Under the pieces are notes generated by a model. That model was not told where the DNA came from, did not search any database, and worked only from the letters and a program-made list of their open reading frames with translations. The translations under genes were made by a program, and so were the position numbers. From NCBI RefSeq assembly GCF_015475875.1, contig NZ_JADKYM010000001.1, forward strand, positions 334,596-398,595: a DNA stretch of 64,000 nt. The letters run 5' to 3'. Positions 42,317-51,614 of this stretch are shown piece by piece. The first letter of the stretch is position 1; the number at the start of each line of letters is the position of its first letter. Source of the DNA: Sphingopyxis solisilvae. GTDB taxonomy: Bacteria; Pseudomonadota; Alphaproteobacteria; Sphingomonadales; Sphingomonadaceae.

Positions 42317-42760
42317 TCAATCGACCGGCAGTTCAAAGGTGGCGCGCGTGCGGATGACCCGGCCCGGCGAAGGGACCAGCGCCGAGTGCACAAAAGCGCC
42401 GTCGGCTGCGGTGAACCCAACCGCGACCGTCACCGCATCGCCGGTTTCGGATACAGCGACGCTATGCGTTCCATCGACCCCTTGCAGACTGCGGGCGACG
42501 GCAGCTTCGGCAATCGTCCGGCGATCCTCGCCGTCCAGTCCGACGATCGCCGCGCGGGCGCCATCGTTCGCGGCTTGCTGGACGCTGTGTGCCAACAGGA
42601 AATAATGACCGTAGACGAGCATTCCCATCAGCAGCACGAGCAACATTGGCAGGACCAGCGCCATCTCCACAATGGCGGCGCCACGCTGTTCGCGACGCAG
42701 CCTGCGTGCCAGCGCGGTGCGGTGCATAGGGGCAAGAACCGGAGGTTTCACAGCAATCAT
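42317..42760 (-). CDS. TadE-like minor pseudopilin
   Basis: 147 residues. It has a prepilin-type region: basic RLRREQRG, then GAAIVEMALVLPMLLVLLMG with the conserved Glu in the hydrophobic helix, typical for TadE proteins of the tight-adherence pilus. The start is uncertain; ATG 42760 is used, with ATG 42727 possible. It overlaps or abuts the TadG-like gene. Confidence 0.82.
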   Translation of the reverse strand: MIAVKPPVLAPMHRTALARRLRREQRGAAIVEMALVLPMLLVLLMGMLVYGHYFLLAHSVQQAANDGARAAIVGLDGEDRRTIAEAAVARSLQGVDGTHSVAVSETGDAVTVAVGFTAADGAFVHSALVPSPGRVIRTRATFELPVD

Positions 42761-42785
42761 GCGCACAGAATGGCGCAGGCGTATG

Positions 42786-42817
42786 AAAACGGCGTCGACA
42801 CGCGCCGACGCCGTTTT
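42786..42817 (-). terminator. Terminator hairpin after the YghU-like gene
   Basis: AAAACGGCGTCG (42786-42797) is perfectly complementary to CGACGCCGTTTT (42806-42817) with an 8-base loop. It reads as a terminator on the minus strand, where the TTTT of the distal arm closes it, about 120 bases past the GST stop. A T5 run also follows on the plus strand. Confidence 0.75.
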
Positions 42818-42938
42818 TGCGTAATTTACATATCGGGTGGCACAGTTTCCGCCGAACCATTGGCGGATTTTCGGCCAGCCAGCCAGTCCGTTGCCACCGG
42901 GTTAAAGGCCGGCTCCGGGCGTTTGACCGAAAATATGT

Positions 42939-43814
42939 TTATTCGGTCGGTTCCAGCTTGTCCTGGGTGCGATGTTCGAAATCGGAGGCGTCGTGACGTT
43001 CGCGAAGCTGGCTGGCGGGATCGCCGGTCACGCGATTGACCATCCGCCCCCGCTTCACCGCGGGTCGTTTGGCAAGTTGATCGGTCCAGCGCTGGACATT
43101 CGTGTAATCCTGCACCTGCAAAAACTCGCCGGCATCATAGACCAGCCCCTTGGCGAGTGCGCCATACCAGGGCCAGATCGCCATATCGGCAATCGTGTAA
43201 TCGGCACCGGCGATATATTCGCTTTCCGCCAGTCGCCGGTCGAGCACGTCCATCTGCCGTTTCACTTCCATTGCGTAGCGGTTGATCGGATATTCCTGCT
43301 TGGTCGGCGCGTAAGCGTAAAAATGCCCGAAGCCGCCCCCCAGAAACGGCGCGCTGCCCATCTGCCACATCAACCACGACAAAGTTTCGGCGCGTTTCGC
43401 CGGTTCGGTCGGCAGGAATGCGCCGAATTTTTCGGCGAGATGGATCAGGATCGCGCCCGATTCGAACACCCGGATCGGTTCCGCGCCGCTGCGGTCGACG
43501 AGCGCGGGAATCTTGCTGTTGGGGTTGGCGCCGACAAAGCCGCTGGAAAACTGGTCGCCTTCGCCGATATTGATCAACCAGGCGTCATATTCGGCACCGG
43601 CATGGCCCGACGCCAGCAGCTCCTCGAGCATGACCGTGACCTTCACGCCGTTGGGGGTGCCGAGCGAATAAAGCTGGAGCGGATGTTCGCCGACCGGCAA
43701 GTCCTTGTCGTGCGTCGGCCCAGCGATCGGGCGATTGATGTTGGCGAAGCGCCCGCCGCTATCCTTGTCCCAGGTCCAGATTTTCGGCGGCTCATATTCG
43801 GTTTGATTGCTCAT
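42939..43814 (-). CDS. yghU: YghU-type glutathione-dependent disulfide-bond oxidoreductase
   Basis: 291-residue Nu-class glutathione transferase homologue. It starts MSNQTEYEPPKIWTWDKDSGG, characteristic of YghU. The thioredoxin-like domain has LYSLGTPNGVKVTVMLEE and NPNSKIPALVD; the GSH-site ESGAILIHLAEK and the helical C-terminal domain ADYTIADMAIWPW follow. These enzymes reduce disulfides and organic peroxides with two bound glutathiones. ATG 43814. Confidence 0.93.
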   Translation of the reverse strand: MSNQTEYEPPKIWTWDKDSGGRFANINRPIAGPTHDKDLPVGEHPLQLYSLGTPNGVKVTVMLEELLASGHAGAEYDAWLINIGEGDQFSSGFVGANPNSKIPALVDRSGAEPIRVFESGAILIHLAEKFGAFLPTEPAKRAETLSWLMWQMGSAPFLGGGFGHFYAYAPTKQEYPINRYAMEVKRQMDVLDRRLAESEYIAGADYTIADMAIWPWYGALAKGLVYDAGEFLQVQDYTNVQRWTDQLAKRPAVKRGRMVNRVTGDPASQLRERHDASDFEHRTQDKLEPTE

Positions 43815-43889
43815 TTCGATGCTCCGCATTGGAATTTCATACTGATCGGTATTTAAACATTGATGGGGAGGACGTCCAGCCCTGCCGCA

Positions 43890-45068
43890 TCAAATAATGC
43901 TATCCGCCCTGAAAGCCGCGATGGCGTCGTCGCTATAACCCAGCTCGTGCAGGATAGCGTCGCTGTGCTCGCCGACGCACGGCGCGCGCGCCGCGGCGGC
44001 CTTGGGGCTTGCCGACAGGTCGACGGGCGCGCGGATCACCGGGGCGGGTGCCGGCGTGCCGGGATAGTCGACCGGCTCGACGATCTCCATCGCCGCGACC
44101 TGCGGCTGCGCCAGCGCTTCGCCGGGCCGCAGCACCGGCGCCGCCGGAACCCGTGCCGCGCCAAGCTCGGCAATCGCGTCGGCGCTGGTCCGCTCGATGC
44201 ACCAGCGCTGCATGATCGCGCTGAGCTCTGCACCATTGTCGCCGCGCAAGATGTCGCTGGCGTACAGCGGGTCGTCAACCAGCTCGGCCCGCCCGACCAA
44301 ATTGGCCCAGCGGGCAAAGATGCCGCCCCCGACGATCTGGGTGACGATCCACCCGTCGCGGGTGCGGAAGATGTCGGTCGGTCCCGAACTGAAGCTGCGA
44401 TTGCCGATCGGCTGCCGTTCGATCCCGTTCAGCGCATGATCGATCGCGAGCGAGTTGGAGAAAGCCAGCGCGGTGCCGAGCAGCGATCCCGACACGCACT
44501 GCCCCTTCCCTGTCGTCTCGCGCTCGCGCAGCGCCAGCATGACCCCGAACGCAAGGTGCAGCGCCGTTCCGAAATCGACATAATTGACCTGCGCGCGATA
44601 GGGCTGATCGGGCGTCCCGGTCAGGTGGACTGCGCCCGACATGGCCTGCCCCACCGCGTCGAAGCCGACATTGCGCGCCAGCGGCCCTTGGCTGCCGAAA
44701 GCCGAAGCCGTCGCCAATATGATGCGCGGATTGATCGCCGACACGCTGTCGTAATCGAGCTCCAGCTTGACCAGCGCGTCGTGCGGCAGATTGGCGACGA
44801 CAACATCGGCGCTCGCAACCAGGCGGCGCACGATGTCGCGGCCTTGCGGGCTGCCCGGCTTCAACGTCAGACACCGCTTGCCGCGGTTCATTTGCAGGAA
44901 CATCGCGCCCGAACCATCGTCCGCGACCGGCACCGTATAACGGTCGTCGTTGCCACCCGGTGCCTCGATGCGGATCACGTCGGCGCCATAATCGGCAAGC
45001 AGTGCCGCGCAATAGGGGCCGGCGATATAGCGACCAAAGTCGATTACGCGAATTCCCGTCAACGGCAC
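43890..45068 (-). CDS. CaiB/BaiF (family III) CoA-transferase
   Basis: 392 residues. GTG 45068 is chosen for a GGAGGG about 6-10 bases upstream and for the family start PLTGIRVIDFGRYIAGPY. D137 in NVGFDAVGQAMSGA is the likely nucleophile that forms the aspartyl-CoA anhydride. Other motifs are IRIEAPGG, NRGKRCLTLK and GQCVSGSLLGTAL. It transfers CoA between carboxylic acids; acceptor and donor cannot be inferred. Confidence 0.9.
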   Translation of the reverse strand: MPLTGIRVIDFGRYIAGPYCAALLADYGADVIRIEAPGGNDDRYTVPVADDGSGAMFLQMNRGKRCLTLKPGSPQGRDIVRRLVASADVVVANLPHDALVKLELDYDSVSAINPRIILATASAFGSQGPLARNVGFDAVGQAMSGAVHLTGTPDQPYRAQVNYVDFGTALHLAFGVMLALRERETTGKGQCVSGSLLGTALAFSNSLAIDHALNGIERQPIGNRSFSSGPTDIFRTRDGWIVTQIVGGGIFARWANLVGRAELVDDPLYASDILRGDNGAELSAIMQRWCIERTSADAIAELGAARVPAAPVLRPGEALAQPQVAAMEIVEPVDYPGTPAPAPVIRAPVDLSASPKAAAARAPCVGEHSDAILHELGYSDDAIAAFRADSII

Positions 45069-45209
45069 GCCTTGCCCTCCCCAGACATTGTTTCTGCGCG
45101 GGCTAGCAGGCGCCCGTCGAGCGGACCAGCGCCTTTGTCGAAACACGGCGCTTGCGCTGGATCGCCAAAGCCATAAGGTCGGCAGATTATTTCAAACGGG
45201 GACAATATC

Positions 45210-48200
45210 ATGGCGCGGTTCGCACTGGCCCTTGGGGCGGTTTTGGCTTGTTCGACTTCGGTTTTTGCACAAGCACCGGCCTCGCCGGCGCCCGCCGATG
45301 CCAAGCCCGAAAAGTGGGACGTCAACGCGCCGCCCGGCATGGCGACGCGCAAGGTACCGATTGCCGTCGATGAAGGCAGCTGGATGAATGTCGATGTGTC
45401 GCCCGATGGTCGCACGATCGCCTTTGATCTGCTCGGCGACATTTACACGATGCCGATCGACGGCGGCACCCCGACGCGCATCGCCGAAGGGCTGGCGTTC
45501 GAGCATCAGCCGCGATTTTCGCCCGACGGCAAGCGGATCGCCTATGTGTCGGATGCGGGTGGCGGCGACAATATCTGGCTGATGAACCGTGACGGCAGCG
45601 GCAAGGTGCAATTGAGCAAGGAAGATTTCCGCCTCCTCAACCAGCCCAGCTGGAGCCCCGACGGGCAGTTCATCGTTGCCAAGAAGCATTTCACCACCGG
45701 CCGCTCGCTCGGCACCGGCGAGGTGTGGATGTATCATGTGTCGGGCGGCGCGGGGGTTCCGCTCGTAAAGCGACCGAACGAACGGCATCAGAAAGAACTT
45801 GGCGAACCCGTCTATGCTGCCGACGGCAAGAGCGTCTTCTACACCCGCAACGTCACCCCCGGCCCGATCTTTGAATATGCGCAGGACAGCAACACCGGCC
45901 TGTTCGCAATCGAACGCTATGACCTCAACGAGGCGAAGGTCAGCACCGCCGCTTCGGGAGCGGGCGGCGCCGTGCGGCCTACCCCCTCGCCCGATGGCAA
46001 GCTGCTTGCCTTTGTCCGCCGCGAGGCGACCCAGTCCAAGCTGTATGTGAAAGATCTGGCATCGGGCATCGAACGCAAGCTTTACGACGCGCTCGATCAG
46101 GATGTGCAGGAAACCTGGGCCGTCACCGGCGTCTATCCGAACATGGCGTGGACGCCCGACAGCCGCGACATTATTTTCTGGGCCGGCGGCAAGCTCCGCC
46201 GCGTCGGCAAGGATGGCGGCGAAGCACGGATCATTCCGTTCAGCATCAACGACGACCGCGTCATTATCGACGCCACCCATCCGGCGGTCGAGGTCGCGCC
46301 CGACAGCTTCACCACCCGGATGCCGCGCTGGGCCGAAGTATCGCCCGACGGGCGCAGCATCGTGTTCGAAACGCTTGGCAAATTATATGTGAAACCGGCT
46401 GCGGGCGGTTCACCGCGGCGACTGACCGCGGGCAGCGACAATGCGATGGAGGCGTGGCCAAGCTGGTCGCGCGACGGCAAGTCGCTGGTATTTGTGCGCT
46501 GGACCGACAGCGGCATGGGTGAAATCCATACGGTCGGCGCAGGTGGCGGTACGTCGCGCAAGGTAACGAGCGTTCCCGGCCGCTATGCCGAACCGCGCTT
46601 TTCGCCCGACGGCAAGACAATCATTTTTGAAAAGCGCCGTGGCGGCGGGCTGACCTCGACGCGGTGGAGCGAGGAGCCTGGCGTCTATCGAATCGCGGTC
46701 GCGGGCGGCAAAGCCGAGCGGGTGAGCGCCGACGGTACGAAACCGCAATATGGCGCGACCGGCGATCGCATCTTCATGATCACCGCTGCCGACGGCAAGA
46801 GCCAGCTGGTGAGCACCGACCTCAACGGGCAGGACAAGCGCAGCCACGCCAATGGCGAGTTGGTCAGCGACTACGAAATCTCCCCCGACGGTCGCACGCT
46901 GGCCTTCCGCCAGAACTACGACGCCTATGTGACGCCGCTGATGCCCGGCGGACAGGATGTTGCGCTGGGGACCAAAAGCGGTGCGTTGCCGGTCACGCGC
47001 GTCAGCGGCAGCGGCGCCGAATACATCCACTGGTCGGATGGCGGTCGCCGCCTGCATTGGAGCCGCGGCGCGACGTTGTTCAGCGCCGATCTGGGGCAGC
47101 TGCTCGCAAGCGCCCCCGGGGACGACAAGGCGGTGAAATTTGCGCCACCGACCGACGGCATATCGCTGGCGATGACGCAACGGGCCGCCAAGCCGCGCGG
47201 TACGGTCGTCATCACCGGCGCGAAAATCCTGACCATGGCGAACGTTAGCGGCGGGGTGATCGACAATGGCGCAATCGTGATCGAGAATGATCGCATCACG
47301 GCGGTCGGCCCGCTGGCGGCGATCAGCGTTCCGGCAGGCGCGACGACAATCGACGCGACCGGCAAGACGATCGTCCCCGGCTTCGTCGATGCGCACGCGC
47401 ACGGACCGCATGGTGACGACGAACTCATCCCGCAGCAAAACTGGTCGGAAATCACCAATCTCGCGATGGGCACGACGACAAGCCACAATCCGTCGTCGCG
47501 CGCGTCGGAAATCTTTGTGTCATCCGAAATGCAGCGCGCCGGACTGATCCTCGCTCCGCGCATCTTTTCTACCGGCGAGATCATTTACGGCGCCAAGGCA
47601 GCGGGTATCTATGCCGAGATCAACGGTTATGACGACGCGCTCGCCCATATCCGGCGATTGAAGGCGCAGGGTGCGCACAGCGTCAAAAACTACAACCAGC
47701 CGCGCCGCGACCAGCGTCAGATGGTGGTCAAGGCCGCGCAAGCAGAAAATATGCTCGTCGTGCCCGAGGGCGGCTCGCTTTACACGATGAATGTCTCGCT
47801 GATCCAGGACGGCAATTCGACCGTCGAGCACAATATCCCGCTGCATGTCTTCTACAAGGATCTGGTCCAGCTGTGGGGTCAGACGCAGGTCGATTATACC
47901 CCGACGCTCGTGGTCACCTATGGCGGCCCGGCGGGCGATCCCTATTGGCGGGCGCATACCAATGTCTGGGAACATCCGATCCTGACCCGGCATATTCCGC
48001 CGACGCAGCTTGCGGCGAACAACAAACGGCGCACGATTGCTCCCGAAAGCGACTATGTCGACGATGACGCCGCGCGCCAGGCAGGGAAGATTGCTGCCAC
48101 CGGGCGCATGGTGTCGATCGGTGCGCACGGACAGCAGGCCGGGCTCGGCGCGCATTGGGAAATCTGGTCATTCGTGCGCGGCGGGTGGAGCAATATCGAC

Positions 48201-48449
48201 GCGCTGCGCGCCGCGACGATCATGCCCGCGACTTCGCTGGGCTATGGCAAGGATGTCGGATCGCTCGAGGCCGGCAAGCTTGCCGACTTGCTCATCCTCG
48301 ATGCCGATCCGACGCAGGATATCCGCAACACCGAACGTATCCATCGCGTGATGCTCGGCGGGCGGCTTTATGACCCGCTGACGATGAACGAAGTCGCGAC
48401 GGGCAATCGCACGCGGGCACCCTATTGGTGGGAGGCCGAAAAGCCCTGA
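45210..48449 (+). CDS. Beta-propeller (PD40/TolB-like) amidohydrolase fusion
   Basis: 1079 residues. A signal peptide ends TSVFAQ. Residues about 50-650 carry repeated SPDGR/SPDGK propeller blades, for example DVSPDGRTIAF, FSPDGKRIAYVS, WSPDGQFIV, VSPDGRSIVF and FSPDGKTIIFEK. The C-terminal amidohydrolase (about 675-1079) has GFVDAHAHGPHG (HxH), a KNYNQPRRDQ segment with a candidate metal-bridging Lys, HNIPLHVF, and a C-terminal GSLEAGKLADLLILDADP. The propeller may gate or bind peptide-like substrates. It resembles secreted imidazolonepropionase-like/TolB-fusion hydrolases. Substrate unknown; divergent from the CoA-transferase gene. Confidence 0.88.
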   Translation: MARFALALGAVLACSTSVFAQAPASPAPADAKPEKWDVNAPPGMATRKVPIAVDEGSWMNVDVSPDGRTIAFDLLGDIYTMPIDGGTPTRIAEGLAFEHQPRFSPDGKRIAYVSDAGGGDNIWLMNRDGSGKVQLSKEDFRLLNQPSWSPDGQFIVAKKHFTTGRSLGTGEVWMYHVSGGAGVPLVKRPNERHQKELGEPVYAADGKSVFYTRNVTPGPIFEYAQDSNTGLFAIERYDLNEAKVSTAASGAGGAVRPTPSPDGKLLAFVRREATQSKLYVKDLASGIERKLYDALDQDVQETWAVTGVYPNMAWTPDSRDIIFWAGGKLRRVGKDGGEARIIPFSINDDRVIIDATHPAVEVAPDSFTTRMPRWAEVSPDGRSIVFETLGKLYVKPAAGGSPRRLTAGSDNAMEAWPSWSRDGKSLVFVRWTDSGMGEIHTVGAGGGTSRKVTSVPGRYAEPRFSPDGKTIIFEKRRGGGLTSTRWSEEPGVYRIAVAGGKAERVSADGTKPQYGATGDRIFMITAADGKSQLVSTDLNGQDKRSHANGELVSDYEISPDGRTLAFRQNYDAYVTPLMPGGQDVALGTKSGALPVTRVSGSGAEYIHWSDGGRRLHWSRGATLFSADLGQLLASAPGDDKAVKFAPPTDGISLAMTQRAAKPRGTVVITGAKILTMANVSGGVIDNGAIVIENDRITAVGPLAAISVPAGATTIDATGKTIVPGFVDAHAHGPHGDDELIPQQNWSEITNLAMGTTTSHNPSSRASEIFVSSEMQRAGLILAPRIFSTGEIIYGAKAAGIYAEINGYDDALAHIRRLKAQGAHSVKNYNQPRRDQRQMVVKAAQAENMLVVPEGGSLYTMNVSLIQDGNSTVEHNIPLHVFYKDLVQLWGQTQVDYTPTLVVTYGGPAGDPYWRAHTNVWEHPILTRHIPPTQLAANNKRRTIAPESDYVDDDAARQAGKIAATGRMVSIGAHGQQAGLGAHWEIWSFVRGGWSNIDALRAATIMPATSLGYGKDVGSLEAGKLADLLILDADPTQDIRNTERIHRVMLGGRLYDPLTMNEVATGNRTRAPYWWEAEKP

Positions 48450-48540
48450 TTGATGCCCCGTCGGACGGCGGGCGCGCGAAATTGTGACGAGAGGGTTGCA
48501 AGTCGCGCGAGCCGCCGCTAGGGGCGTCACCTCTCAGCGA

Positions 48541-48630
48541 GGAGAGTTGGCTGAGTGGTCGAAAGCGTCGCACTCGAAATGCGAAGTGCCGGCAACGGTA
48601 CCGAGGGTTCGAATCCCTCACTCTCCTCCA
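48541..48630 (+). tRNA. tRNA-Ser(CGA)
   Basis: 90 bases with acceptor stem GGAGAGT/ACTCTCC, D-arm GGCTGAGTGG, anticodon CGA in CTCGAAA, a long variable arm, T-arm GGTTCGAATCC and an encoded CCA. Confidence 0.95.
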
Positions 48631-48663
48631 TTTACCCCCCGATTTGACCACTGGCACAGCCGC

Positions 48664-48681
48664 CCCGGCGCGAACGCCGGG
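48664..48681. terminator. GC-rich hairpin between tRNA-Ser and the Yip1 gene
   Basis: CCCGGCG and CGCCGGG pair around a CGAA tetraloop between the tRNA and the convergent Yip1 gene. No T run follows on either strand, so the terminator reading is weak. Confidence 0.35.
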
Positions 48682-48695
48682 ACAACTGGCAGCGC

Positions 48696-49331
48696 TTACA
48701 TCCTGATACCGGGCAGCGTCGGGGCGGTCAGCGATGCGACGATCGCGCCGACGATCAGGAACAGCACGACCGCGACGATAACCACCACAACCGTGTACCC
48801 GATTGCCTTGTCCTGTGGCACTTTCATCAGCACCGGCAGTCCAAGGTAGAGTAAATAGAGGCTGTAGAGGCCCAGCAGCCCGAGAATGGCCAGCGCTGGA
48901 ACAATGCCGAATATGCCGGCGAGCCAACCCGCAGTTGCGGAATAGGCCGCGACCTTCAACGCCTGAACCTGATTCTTCTGGCCGCCGAAATTTGGCGCCA
49001 GTCCATCGATCACCAGCGACAGCGCGAACACCGTCGCCAGCGCGAGGCCGTAGGACAGGATGGCCGAAACGAGCGCGGTGCCGATCGGCGGGTGAAAGCT
49101 GATGCCAAAGGCGCCATAGCCGAACACCTGCCCGCCGATGAACTGGGCAATCGGCCCGATGGCGGCCAGCACCAGCACATAAGGCACATAGATCGATTGC
49201 ACCGTGGCTGGTTCGGTGTCGATCGCTGCCCATGTTTCGCGGGGTTTGAGCAGGATATTCTTGGCGCGCTCCACAATGCCCGATGGCGGGCTATGAGGCG
49301 GTGGTGGGCTGCTTGTCGGATTGTCGTTCAT
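48696..49331 (-). CDS. Yip1-family membrane protein
   Basis: 211-residue integral membrane protein with about five hydrophobic segments. It begins MNDNPTSSPPPPHSPPSG, then a conserved amphipathic VERAKNILLKPRETWAAI typical for bacterial Yip1-domain proteins, followed by transmembrane helices (PYVLVLAAIGPIAQFIGG; ALVSAILSYGLALATVFALS; LAGIFGIVPALAILGLLGLY; VVVVIVAVVLFLIVGAIVAS). ATG 49331 is chosen with AGGGAAAGG upstream. Cellular role unknown. Confidence 0.85.
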   Translation of the reverse strand: MNDNPTSSPPPPHSPPSGIVERAKNILLKPRETWAAIDTEPATVQSIYVPYVLVLAAIGPIAQFIGGQVFGYGAFGISFHPPIGTALVSAILSYGLALATVFALSLVIDGLAPNFGGQKNQVQALKVAAYSATAGWLAGIFGIVPALAILGLLGLYSLYLLYLGLPVLMKVPQDKAIGYTVVVVIVAVVLFLIVGAIVASLTAPTLPGIRM

Positions 49332-49510
49332 GCTATGCCTTTCCCTGTTGCATTCAACACGGCCCGCAATCCTCCCGGACACGCCGCGCACGACCCTGAC
49401 ATAGTTCCACATGCTCGGCCGTCTGTTGCGCGCGTCACAGGCCGGATTCGACCGACCGGCGGGCCCCGGAAGTGTAACAGGGTTGAAACGACATGGAATA
49501 GCCATAGATT

Positions 49511-49891
49511 ATGAGCATGCAGACCGAATCCGCCTCCCCGACCAACTCGATCGTCACCGCACCGCTGGTCGGTGCCGCCAGCTTTGCGCCCGGCGATATC
49601 GTGCGCCATCGCATGTTCGATTTTCGCGGCGTCGTGTTCGACATCGACCCGGTATTTGCCAACACCGAAGAATGGTATGAAGCGATCCCGGAGGAAATCC
49701 GGCCATCGAAAGAGCAGCCTTTTTACCATCTGCTCGCCGAAAACGGCGACTCATCCTATATCGCCTATGTCAGCCAGCAGAATTTGATTCCCGACGCCGA
49801 CGGCGGTCCGGTCGATCATCCGCAGATCGACGCGATGTTCGATGGCCTCGATCAGGGACGTTATCGGGTGCGCGCTATCCACCGGCACTGA
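49511..49891 (+). CDS. hspQ: Heat shock protein HspQ
   Basis: 126 residues of the HspQ/YccV family, which binds hemimethylated DNA and modulates Lon-dependent proteolysis. Family motifs are FAPGDIVRHRMFDFRGVVFDIDP (split, key residues GDIVRHR), EEWYEAIPEEIRPSKEQPFYHL (key QPFYHLL), and YVSQQNLIPD. ATG 49511. Divergent from the Yip1 gene. Confidence 0.92.
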   Translation: MSMQTESASPTNSIVTAPLVGAASFAPGDIVRHRMFDFRGVVFDIDPVFANTEEWYEAIPEEIRPSKEQPFYHLLAENGDSSYIAYVSQQNLIPDADGGPVDHPQIDAMFDGLDQGRYRVRAIHRH

Positions 49892-49917
49892 CCGGTCTCT
49901 GATGCGCGGCAGTGGTA

Positions 49918-50790
49918 TCAGGCTTTCAGCTTCCAACCCGACGCCAGCAAACGGTAGGTCACCAGCCCCAGAACTATATTTGCCGCGACCAGCACCGCGA
50001 TCGCGGTTTGGACGGGATGGGCAATCGTCGAGTCGACCGTGCCGATAAATCCGTAGCGGAAACCCATGATCGCGTAATAGACGGGATTGGCGTGCGCGAT
50101 CGTCTGGAACCATGGCGCGAGCCGGTCGACCGAATAGAAGGTGCCGGACAAGAGCGCGAGCGGCGTGACAACAAAATTGGTGACCGCGGCGGCATGATCG
50201 AACTTCTCCGCCCACACCGAGGTAATCAGCCCGAGAAAGCCCAGCATCATCGCGCCGAGGATCGCAAACAGCGCGACCGCCCACAGATGATCGGCGCCGA
50301 CATGAACGCCGGGCCAAAACGACATCGCCAGCCACAGCGCGGAGCCCACCAGCATCGCCCGGGTGATCGCGGCGCCCACCAGCGCGATCATCAACTCGCC
50401 GACCGCGAGCGGCGGCATCAGATAGTCGACGATCGTCCCCTGAATCTTGCCGACCAGCAGCGAGAAGCTGGAATTGGCGAAGCTGTTCTGCAGCATCGCC
50501 ATCATGATCAGCCCCGGGGCGATGAAATCGGCGAACGGTACGCCGATCACTTGTCGCCCCGCACCGCCCAGCGCGACCGTGAAAATCACCAGGAACAAGA
50601 GCGTGGTAATCGCCGGTGCCCAGATTGTTTGCAGCTGGACCTTGAAAAACCGCCGCACCTCCTTGACATAGAGGGCCAGCATCCCCGGCACATTCAGCGC
50701 GCGGATATGCGGCACGCCCGGCTCTGCAAAGGGGCGCGTGGCCGCGGATTCGGTCGAGTCGGGGCTTAAAAATTGGGGCTGGTCGTTCAT
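49918..50790 (-). CDS. ABC-2 type transporter permease
   Basis: 290-residue inner-membrane permease with six predicted helices. Motifs are the start ALNVPGMLALYVKEVRRFFKVQ, PAITTLLFLVIFTVALGG, LVGKIQGTIVDYLMPPL and PLALLSGTFYSVDRLAPWFQ, characteristic of drug/polysaccharide-type ABC-2 exporters. The cognate ATP-binding protein is not adjacent on either side, so it must be encoded elsewhere. Its start faces the divergent gcrA. Confidence 0.88.
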   Translation of the reverse strand: MNDQPQFLSPDSTESAATRPFAEPGVPHIRALNVPGMLALYVKEVRRFFKVQLQTIWAPAITTLLFLVIFTVALGGAGRQVIGVPFADFIAPGLIMMAMLQNSFANSSFSLLVGKIQGTIVDYLMPPLAVGELMIALVGAAITRAMLVGSALWLAMSFWPGVHVGADHLWAVALFAILGAMMLGFLGLITSVWAEKFDHAAAVTNFVVTPLALLSGTFYSVDRLAPWFQTIAHANPVYYAIMGFRYGFIGTVDSTIAHPVQTAIAVLVAANIVLGLVTYRLLASGWKLKA

Positions 50791-50908
50791 GGCGTTCTCG
50801 CCTATCGCCTCCCCGATCCTACCGCAAGCTGGGCAATGGCACCGATCCCGACGGGTCGGCTATCGCGCCGCCGGATTGCCCGCTGCGTGGAATGACGAGG
50901 AACAGATT

Positions 50909-51604
50909 ATGTCATGGACCGACGAGCGCATCGAAAGCCTGCGCACCATGTGGGAAAAGGGGCTGACCGCCAGCCAGATCGCCGATGAACTGGGCGGCGT
51001 CAGCCGCAACGCGGTGATCGGCAAGGCGCACCGGCTCGGGCTGAAATCGCGACCGTCGCCGGTAAAGGCAACCGACAAGGTCAAGCCCAGCAAGCCGGCG
51101 GCTACTGCGGCACCGAAGGCACCTGCCCCCGTCGCTGCGCCGCGCGCCGCGGCGCCGGTCGCGCCGCGTCCGGTTGCCCCTGCGGCGCCCAAGGCGGAGG
51201 CGCGTCCAGCGGTCGAAACCCCGACCGCCGACGGGTCGATCGGCGAACAGCTGCCGAAAGCGGACCAGCCGCGCATCGTCTCGATCGGCCCGGGCGGCTT
51301 TATCCGCCAGGGGCCGGGCGACCAGCAGGCGCCGATTCCACCCGCCCCGCCGCGCCGCCTCGTTCCGGCGAAGCCGAGCCCGGAGATCGCAGACAAGACC
51401 AGCCTGCTCGATCTAAACGATCGTATCTGTCGCTGGCCGATGGGGCATCCGGGCGAGCCCGACTTCCACTTCTGCGGCGCCCCGGTCAATCCGGGCTTCC
51501 CCTATTGCGTCGAGCATTGCGGCCGCGCCTATCAGGCGCAACTGCCTCGCGGCACCCGCCGTCCGCCGCCGCCGCCGCCGTTCGGGGGGCCGCGCGTTCG
51601 GTGA
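50909..51604 (+). CDS. gcrA: GcrA cell-cycle regulator
   Basis: 231 residues. ATG 50909 follows GACGAGGAA and gives MSWTDERIESLRTMWEKGLT, the conserved GcrA start. The N-terminal helix-turn-helix is ASQIADELGGVSRNAVIGKAHRLGL. A Pro/Ala-rich linker covers about 60-150, and the C-terminal sigma70-contact region has Cys/His residues (ICRWPMGHPGEPDFHFCG; YCVEHC). GcrA acts with sigma70 at CcrM-methylated GANTC promoters in alphaproteobacteria. Confidence 0.95.
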   Translation: MSWTDERIESLRTMWEKGLTASQIADELGGVSRNAVIGKAHRLGLKSRPSPVKATDKVKPSKPAATAAPKAPAPVAAPRAAAPVAPRPVAPAAPKAEARPAVETPTADGSIGEQLPKADQPRIVSIGPGGFIRQGPGDQQAPIPPAPPRRLVPAKPSPEIADKTSLLDLNDRICRWPMGHPGEPDFHFCGAPVNPGFPYCVEHCGRAYQAQLPRGTRRPPPPPPFGGPRVR

Positions 51605-51614
51605 GGCAGGTTCG

